Assembly (NCBI RefSeq): GCF_003597395.2
Contig: NC_133776.1
Coordinates: forward strand, 42,288,120-42,352,119
Reading direction: 5' to 3'
Length of the DNA: 64,000 bases
Origin: Chelonoidis abingdonii
Taxonomy: Eukaryota; Chordata; Testudines; Testudinidae
The translations under genes and the position numbers were made by a program. The notes under the pieces are model-generated. The model was given only the letters and a program-made list of their open reading frames with translations, did no database searches and was not told the origin of the DNA. Numbering within the stretch: the first letter of the stretch is position 1; every line of letters begins with the position of its first letter. Shown here piece after piece: positions 57,807 to 64,000 of the stretch.

Positions 57807-57930
57807 TAGAATGATCAGATGTCTCGATTTTATAGGGACAGTCCTGATTTTTGGGGTCTTTTTCTTATATAGGCTACTATTACCCCCCACCCCTGTCCCG
57901 ATTTTTCAAGTTTGCTGTCTGGTCACCCTA
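57807..57930. mobile_element. hAT-type MITE (124 bp)
   Basis: TAGAATGATCAGATG at the left and the complement of CTGTCTGGTCACCCTA at the right. Perfect 8-bp duplication TTTACAGG (57799-57806, 57931-57938). Inner arms 'gggacagtcctgatttttgg' and 'ccctgtcccgatttttcaag' show the palindromic body. Confidence 0.85.
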
Positions 57931-57938
57931 TTTACAGG

Positions 57939-59120
57939 ATGGGGTGGGAGTGGGGGGGGAAGAGTATCTAGAAAGTTGTGTGCAACAAGAGGTATAGGAT
58001 GAATCTTGTACTTTACCTTGGTAGAATTTGAAAGCAGCAAATCATCAGGGGTCAAAAATTCAGCTTTTAATTTCAGTGTCAGCCAAACAAAAATATAATT
58101 ATTTTAAGGCAGTTTGTAAAGCTGAAATTACACTTAACTAAAAGCCTCATCTAACCAGGCTTCTCCTGTCATATTTGAAAGTTTGTCAAAAATGTAGATC
58201 TGCAGTCTCATTCTCTCCACCTCCATGAGGGATGGAAATTGCTTTTGTCCACTTCATCTTCAGAAACGACCACAAAGGGAATAGGAGAGGTATTATAAAT
58301 TAAAAGTGTGTTGGCAAGAGATACAGAGTGCATGTGCCCACATTAATAGCAACCAGGACCATTTAAAAATCAATGGAGTTACACCAGTCTAAAACTGGAG
58401 CAATAGAAGTGATTCTGACATTTTGCCTGACAACCCAGTGTAATTAGGCTCCTTTTCCTGTGTCCCAAAGTTCTTAACAACAGACTCTTAGTATCATCTC
58501 CTTAAAAGAAAACTTTACAATTTTGTTAGTTAAACACATAACAAAACACTTTTATTTTATATATATATATCTATATATATCACTTGATACTCCTTAGCTT
58601 CATTAATCTCAGTTAAATGATCTGCTGAGAAATCATGAGAGACCACACCAACTTTAAAGTCTTTCCCAAGAAAGAAAACAGATAAGGTTAATAGTTAAGT
58701 CGCCTAATTTAAAGAAACAGTCTGATTAAAGAAAAAAGGACTGTAGCTAATAAATCTAAGCATGTACTCCCATATTTGTATTAAATACTGCTTGACATTT
58801 ATAACTACAAAACTATCCAGCATACAAAATTTAGCATAACTACTGTAATATGAATAGGAAAAGGTATTAATTTAAAGGGGTTGTGTGTCCCCAAAAGCAA
58901 AATATAGGGAAGGAGGGAATTCGAGACCTGTGCAGCTAGAAACTCAGTAAAGGAGAGGGAACTGGTAATATAAATGGACTGTACTGAATTTCTGAACTTT
59001 GTGAGCAGATGAGTTAACTTAATGGGACTACTCACCTGCACAAGCATTTGCAGGATGGCAGCCCATAAATGTGTACTTGATTCTGATAGAGTTACTTAGG
59101 AAAACCAGTCTTCCCATCTC
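57939..59120. other. AT-rich unassigned DNA
   Basis: (TA)n-like tract at 58557-58580. A SINE/MITE-like phrase at 58365-58450 ('aatggagttacaccagtcta'). No gene supported. Confidence 0.35.
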
Positions 59121-59123
59121 TAA

Positions 59124-59686
59124 AGATACATCTACATTGCAGCTGAGCGATGTAATTCCCAGATCAGGTCAGTATATATGCACTAGGTCTCAAGCTAGTG
59201 CCTAAAAATAGCACTGAGCCACAGTGGCATGGCTGGCAGCTCAGGCTAGCTGCTTGAGTATATAGTCACCCTGACCCTGTCCCTGGCTAGCCCAAGGTGC
59301 CACAGCCACACTGCTATTTTTAGAGTATGTCTACACTGAAGTGAGACACTTGCAACCGGCCTGTGCCAGCTGACTCAAGCTCTTGGGGCTGTTTAATGGA
59401 GGGGTAGACAATCGGGCTCACGCTAGAACCCAGGCTCTGGGACCCCAACCCTGTGAGGTGGATGGGTCCCAAAATCCAGACTCCACCCTGAGCCTGAACA
59501 TCTACACTGCAATTAAACAGCCCCTTAGCCTAAGTCCTATGAGCCTCAAGTCAGCGGGCATGGGCCAGCTGCTGGTTTTTAATTGCAGTGTATGCATACC
59601 TTTAGGGGCTAGCTTCAGCAAAGCTAGTGCATGTACAGCTACCTGAGCCGGGAATTGCATCACCCAACTGCAATGTTGACATATCC
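59124..59686. mobile_element. Harbinger-like MITE containing a second MITE
   Basis: Left AGATACATCTACATTGCAGC and right complement GGATATGTCAACATTGCAG are inverted; TAA flanks both sides (59121-59123, 59687-59689). The body is interrupted at 59323-59601. Confidence 0.75.
59323..59601. mobile_element. Inner Harbinger-like MITE (279 bp)
   Basis: GAGTATGTCTACACTG at the left and complement AGGTATGCATACACTG at the right, with TTA on each side (59320-59322, 59602-59604). Body palindrome 'tggggctgtttaatgg' against 'ttaaacagccccttag'. Same family as 10.45 kb. Confidence 0.75.
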
Positions 59687-59689
59687 TAA

Positions 59690-61338
59690 GGTTTGGGCCA
59701 AAGCACAATGAAGTCAGTGACAGGCGTTCCGTTTACTTCAATGGATTTTTAATCAGGACTTACGTGCACATAACTCCTAATGACTTCATTTACATTTTCC
59801 AAGCAACCAGCACAGGATTAGGTCCAAGGACAAGTTAAAACAAACATTTCAATATTAATTCCAGACTATGCATTTATTTAAACAGCTAAAAGTTATCGAT
59901 TAGTTTACATAATCAAATGCCAGCTGGCTAGAAAAAAGCAATTTTAAATAAATAAAACCCCAAAACACCAGCGTTCACAGTACTTTTGATTGTTATTTTA
60001 TGTGGTTACAGTAACATGGTTACCAGTGGTCCTGGAAATGATGCCACTTTATTTCCTTGTGATACATAAATAAAATTAAATCTGTTATTAAAACAATCAG
60101 TTTCTGTACAGAAAGCCAATACTGGAAATGTAAAATGTTCTCTGTCCCACTACTCCATTATAATACGGTAATACATTTTAACAAGAGGGTTTTAGGGGCT
60201 ACAGAGGAAGATAACTTTGCTAAAGGCCATGCTGATGCTGAAAGCATGTGCATTTGGGCTTTGTATTGTGGGTGGAGTTTTTTTTTCATTTTGTTTTAAG
60301 TTTATTTATGAACTATCTTACCTTATCCTTCAGAGGATCTGATGTCAAAAATCCTCATTTTCTTTGCCCATCTGCACCATAATGTGGTGTACTTCTTTAT
60401 CACCATGATAAAAATAGAAGGACAATTTTCTTTAAAGTGTCTTCAAAGCTATGTAACACTTGAATTTTCTCACCACCAGAGTAATAAGTACAATGCATTA
60501 TGATGCAGGTGAGAAAAGAAAGTGAGGCTTTTTGACACCAGATCCTTTTGAAGTGAAAGATACAGCTTTTTCGTATTCATTTATAAAACACCTCTCCCTC
60601 CCTCCCCCTCACCTTTCAGCAGCAGTATGGCCTTTAACCTGGCCAAAGCCCACTCCTTACAGTTTTACCAGTTCCCAGACACCCCCAGAACATGGATACT
60701 CACACTGCACCCCATATTTCATATTCCTCCTTGATCATGTGACACCCCAAAGGGTGATACGTATTACTGACATAAGAAGGGTTCCTTGAGACAATCATAA
60801 CATTTGAATGTTATCACCATTTTAATATAAAACCCATATTAATGGAATTCCAATACCAAATATTATGCTCCGCAGTTTCATGAACATGTTTACTACCTTT
60901 ATTTTTGTTTTTCTCTCTTTTTTTTTTTAAATTAAGCAAGAACATAGCCCACCCTAAAAACCTTTACTTACAATACAAATAAGTAATCTAAGCAGGGGAC
61001 CCATCTTCCTGTATGTCAGAAGTAGTTCACACACTTTGGGGTGTTAACTGTCCAATAACTAGTGAAAGAGATGGGGTAAAATATGAATACCCACGTCCTT
61101 GGCGGGGGTCTACTTGTGCTGTGGCCAGATAGCAGCATTCTAAAAGGTGGATTCTGTCTGGAACAATGAGATATTACATTAATCTGCTGAGAACCCAGAC
61201 CAATGTTCTTTTACTGTTACAGACATTTTTTTCTTCAGAGCTCTTTTATTCCTGAAATAACCAATCAAACTTTTGATTACGGAGGATAAAGGTGGGCTTT
61301 CCCAAAAACGTTGATGCTAGGTGAATTTGCTTGGACAC
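59690..61338. other. AT-rich unassigned DNA
   Basis: No gene or repeat supported. Confidence 0.35.
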
Positions 61339-61348
61339 AGATTTAATG

Positions 61349-61416
61349 GAGCTTTCGTGGGTGAATACCCACTTCGTCAGATGCATGTATTCACCCACGA
61401 AAGCTCATGCTCCAAA
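61349..61416. ncRNA. Two half hammerhead motifs, head to head
   Basis: Minus strand (61380-61349) has CTGACGA, stem II, GAAA and GCTC, then the insertion edge cuts stem III. The plus strand (from 61387) lacks CTGACGA but has the rest: half of stem II, GAAA, GC-TCAT-GC, U-C. Neither is complete alone. Confidence 0.7.
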
Positions 61417-61492
61417 ATGTCTGTTAGTCTATAAGGTGCCATAGGATTCTCTGCTGCTTTTACAGATCCAGACTAACACGGCTACCCCTCTG
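61349..61492 (+). mobile_element. Fold-back PLE family A insertion with 10-bp target duplication
   Basis: AGATTTAATG flanks the unit (61339-61348, 61493-61502). It opens with a minus-oriented hammerhead piece, turns at 'agatgcat' near 61381, and continues with the same piece and full tail in plus orientation, ending 'acggctacccctctg'. The arms GAGCTTTCGTGGGTGAATAC and its complement are perfect over 20 bp. Confidence 0.9.
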
Positions 61493-61502
61493 AGATTTAA
61501 TG

Positions 61503-62300
61503 AAGTGATTTATTCTGAAAAAAGATCAAAGCCCAAATAACCTGCCTTCTTTGGCTCACTCACAAGATGCTAGAGACAATACAGCTAGACACAAAAGAAT
61601 CAGACTATATCCTTTCTCATCTCCTAAAATGGCAGATTAGTGAATTGTATGATTGAGGCAAAGTTGAGGGGTAAGAGTATAAACAAATATAAATTACTTC
61701 TTCCAGCCCCCACGTGAATCTGAAATAAGAAGAGGAATATGCTTTTGAGGACCTATTGATCATATCCCCTTTACCGATATTTTTCATGTTTCCAAATCTA
61801 CAGCCTTGCCAGGGGATGTTAGCCTCTATGGTCTCAGTAGGGTTGCTACAAAGGCTGAGAATATTAGGATTGAAAAGATTTGGTTTTACATACATCAAAA
61901 ATTGTATTTGGAGCATAACACCTGGTTTAGTTTCAGATTCAAGAGAACATTACCATATTTGTTCAAAGGAAACAATCTCAAGTCAAATTATTCAGTTTCT
62001 TCTTGCATATTCTGCTCTGATGTCCACAATTATATCTGAGTGAAAAGCATGAGGACAATCTCTCCAGCTAGTTAAAATGCTTCACTGTTTATTAATTATA
62101 AATTTGTTCAAGTTTTAAAATCTGTTTAATAGACATTTGTAGTTTTCTTCCCTAAACCCCATGTAATACAACATCAACACCATCTCTCAGGATGTATACC
62201 TGACAAAAGTATTAAAGTACAAAGAGAACAAGCTGGTTAAAACAAAGTTATTTGTGGTTAGATGGAACTGAAATAGTTGTGATGCTCCCTATTTCCTAAC
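61503..62300. other. AT-rich unassigned DNA
   Basis: No gene or repeat supported. Confidence 0.35.
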
Positions 62301-62303
62301 TAA

Positions 62304-62579
62304 GGCTTGTTCTACACTTAAACCCTATATCAGCATAGCTAGGTCAGTAGAAATGTGACAAATTTTCATCTCCTAGTGATGTATCTCTGCCAACAAACCT
62401 CCAGTGTAGACACAGCTATGCTGACCCAATGTATAAAACAAAGAGTGCTTCTGTTGGCACAGCTAACATTGTTGAGGGATGTGGTGTTCCTACACCAACA
62501 GAAAAACTCCTTATCATGGCATGCACTGCATCTATACTAGGGATTATGCCAACGTAGGCTATGTAGTGTGAACATAGCC
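62304..62579. mobile_element. PIF/Harbinger-like MITE (276 bp)
   Basis: GGCTTGTTCTACACT and complement GGCTATGTTCACACT with TAA on both sides (62301-62303, 62580-62582). Confidence 0.8.
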
Positions 62580-62752
62580 TAAGCATACATTCACTGTGAC
62601 CAATGCTCACATGGAAGCAGGTTTGGTGGAACAGCCTGGAGATCCATGATAAGATTTATGATGTCCTTACCTCTGAATTTCCCAGCCTGGAGTTCAAGAG
62701 CTTTGTAAATGATGAGATAAGCAATCAACTGTTGCCAATTAGCAAAAAAACA

Positions 62753-63047
62753 GTTACTCATCTTTGTAACGGTTGTTCTTTGAGATGTGTTGCTCATATC
62801 CATTCTAATTAGGTGTGCGTGCACCACGTGCACGGCTGTCAGAATTTTTTTCCCTTAGCAGCATCTGTGGGGTCGGCTGTGGAGCACCCTCGAGTGGCGC
62901 CTGCATGGCGCTCAATACGTGATCCTGCTGACGCGGCACCTCCTCAGTTCCTTCTTGCCGGCTACTCCAACAGAGGGGAAGTGGGTGGGTTTGGAATGGA
63001 TATGAGCAACACATCTCGATGAACAACAGTTACAAAGGCGAGTAACC
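62753..63047. repeat. Inverted repeat at the DIRS end
   Basis: Arm 62753-62807 (GTTACTCATCTTTGTAACGG...) is the inverted copy of arm 62992-63047, with a 184-bp spacer. A third related phrase, 'gcttgctcatattgattccg', lies at 63067-63086. Inverted ends plus extra end-derived sequence are expected of DIRS elements, which replicate through a circle. Confidence 0.8.
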
Positions 63048-63169
63048 TTTTTTTCTTCTTCGAGTGCTTGCTCATATTGATTCCGATTAGGTGACTCTGA
63101 AGCCTTACGCAGGCGGTGGGGTCAGAGTGAAGGAATGTTGACTGCAGTACCGCTCTATCAAAAGCTGCA

Positions 63170-63998
63170 TTATCTCTGGCGTGCTGGACGATGGCGTAGT
63201 GCAAGGCAAAGCTATGCACTGAGAACCAAGTCACTGCACTGCAGATTTCTTGGATCGGTACCAGGGCCAGGAACGCTGCTGACAAGGCCTGGGCCCTAGT
63301 GGAGTGTGCGGTGAGACCTGGGGTTGGCATGCCAGCCAGCTCATAGCAAGCACGGATGAAGGACGTGATCCAGGAGGAAATTCTTTAAGAGGAGACTGGG
63401 AGGCCCTTCATCCAGTCCCTCACTGCAACGAAGAGCTGGGTCGATTTCCTGAACGGCTTAGTGCGGTTGATGTAGAAAGCTAGGGCCCTGTGGACATTGA
63501 GGGAATGCAGCCTCTCCCAGGGACCAGCATGAGGTTTCAGGTAAAAACGGGTAGGAAACTATCCTGGCTGGCATGAAAAGTTGACACTACCTTGGGGAGA
63601 AAGGGCAGGTGCAGTCTGAGTTGTACCTTATCCTCATGGAAGACCATGTAAGGCAGTTCCGAGGTGAGGGCCTTCAGCTCAGAGACGAGTCTCACTGACG
63701 TAATGGCAACCAGGAAAGCAGTCTTCCAGGAAAGATACAGGAAGGAGCACATGGCCAGTGGTTCAAATGGGGGGCCCCCCATGAGTCACAAAAGGACCAA
63801 GTTAAGATCCCATGCAGGGACAGGCTGCTGGATCTGAGGATAGAGATGGTCCAAACCTTTCAGAAAGCAACCAACTATCGAGATGGCAAAGACAGAGTGG
63901 CCAGACTCACCTGAGTGGAAGACCAAGATGGCAGCTAGGTGAATCCTCCTGAGGGACGCCACCATGCCTTGCTGTTTCAGGTGCAAGAGGTACTCCAA
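63170..63998 (-). pseudogene. DIRS tyrosine recombinase, broken
   Basis: Pieces in order: LLHLKQQGMVASLRRIHLAA (core-binding domain, 63998-63786); after one TGA stop in the same frame, FLYLSWKTAFLVAITSVRLV with SELKALTS (first catalytic Arg near 63692); a decayed, frame-shifted segment (63536-63331); then TAHSTRAQALSAAF (H-x-x-R near 63306-63295) and FALHYAIVQHARD, with the likely nucleophile Tyr near 63198. The R...HxxR...Y set is all recognisable, but at least one stop and one frameshift make the gene non-functional. The partner RT is out of view. Confidence 0.85.
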
Positions 63999-64000
63999 AA

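Larger units (their letters stand above)
62753..64000 (-). mobile_element. DIRS-like retroelement, 3' end, running off the window
   Basis: The minus strand encodes a tyrosine recombinase (63170-64000) followed by an inverted-repeat end. DIRS elements use such a recombinase where LTR elements use an integrase. RT and RNase H, expected upstream on the minus strand, lie beyond 64000. GC content is higher than in the flank. Confidence 0.85.

Noticed and set aside
1..64000. CRISPR array, bacterial genes or horizontally acquired operon
   Set aside because: No regularly spaced repeats, no ribosome-binding-site/gene arrays and vertebrate repeats throughout.

Overview
The window reads as non-coding vertebrate nuclear DNA, most likely from a turtle (a crocodilian is the second choice). 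It is AT-rich and has no operons, no bacterial-type coding density and no intact host gene, exon chain, tRNA or rRNA that I can support. What can be identified is interspersed repeats: CR1 LINEs, Penelope-like elements (PLEs) with hammerhead-ribozyme-like ends, a DIRS element with a tyrosine recombinase, LTRs, hAT and PIF/Harbinger-like DNA transposons, MIR-type SINEs, and a GC-rich non-LTR retrotransposon of the restriction-like-endonuclease class (Utopia/NeSL/R2 group). The species call is an inference from this mix; family names come from motif recognition and recalled repeat consensus, not from a search.

Layout. 1-575: minus-strand PLE with a GIY-YIG endonuclease remnant. 720-1725: two CR1 pieces. 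2920-4890: minus-strand Utopia/R2-like retrotransposon 3' part (RT thumb, split zinc knuckle, endonuclease, 3' UTR). 5050-5270: MITE. 6564-8883: 2.3-kb Harbinger-like element with a broken Myb/SANT-like gene. 14768-14960: fold-back PLE. 15409-15717: MITE. 16076-19320: LTR-like repeat interrupted by a second LTR, followed by a PLE with its own hairpin. 21431-22094: hAT element and PLE side by side. 27451-28034: CR1 running into a 428-base assembly gap. 28392-29057: solo LTR. 29730-30690: probable old interspersed repeat. 32246-32462: fold-back of a third PLE family. 33720-34230: CR1. 35.3-44.1 kb: MIR-type SINEs, a CR1 3' end and a solo LTR. 44313-44725: hAT element. 48311-49613: the longest PLE. 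53084-53985: minus-strand CR1 with RT motifs. 57799-57938: short hAT MITE. 59121-59689: MITE inside MITE. 61339-61502: fold-back PLE. 62301-62582: MITE. 62753-64000: minus-strand DIRS element leaving the window.

The elements do not form a pathway; each was inserted separately. The sequence gives direct integration marks: target-site duplications (TSDs) of 10-15 bp for PLEs, 4-5 bp for LTRs, 8 bp for hATs and 3 bp for Harbinger-like elements. Every element gene seen is truncated, frameshifted, stopped or lacks catalytic residues, so nothing here looks autonomous. The most interesting content is the set of PLE copies: several are fold-back insertions, and together they show two versions of the hammerhead core at different stages of decay.
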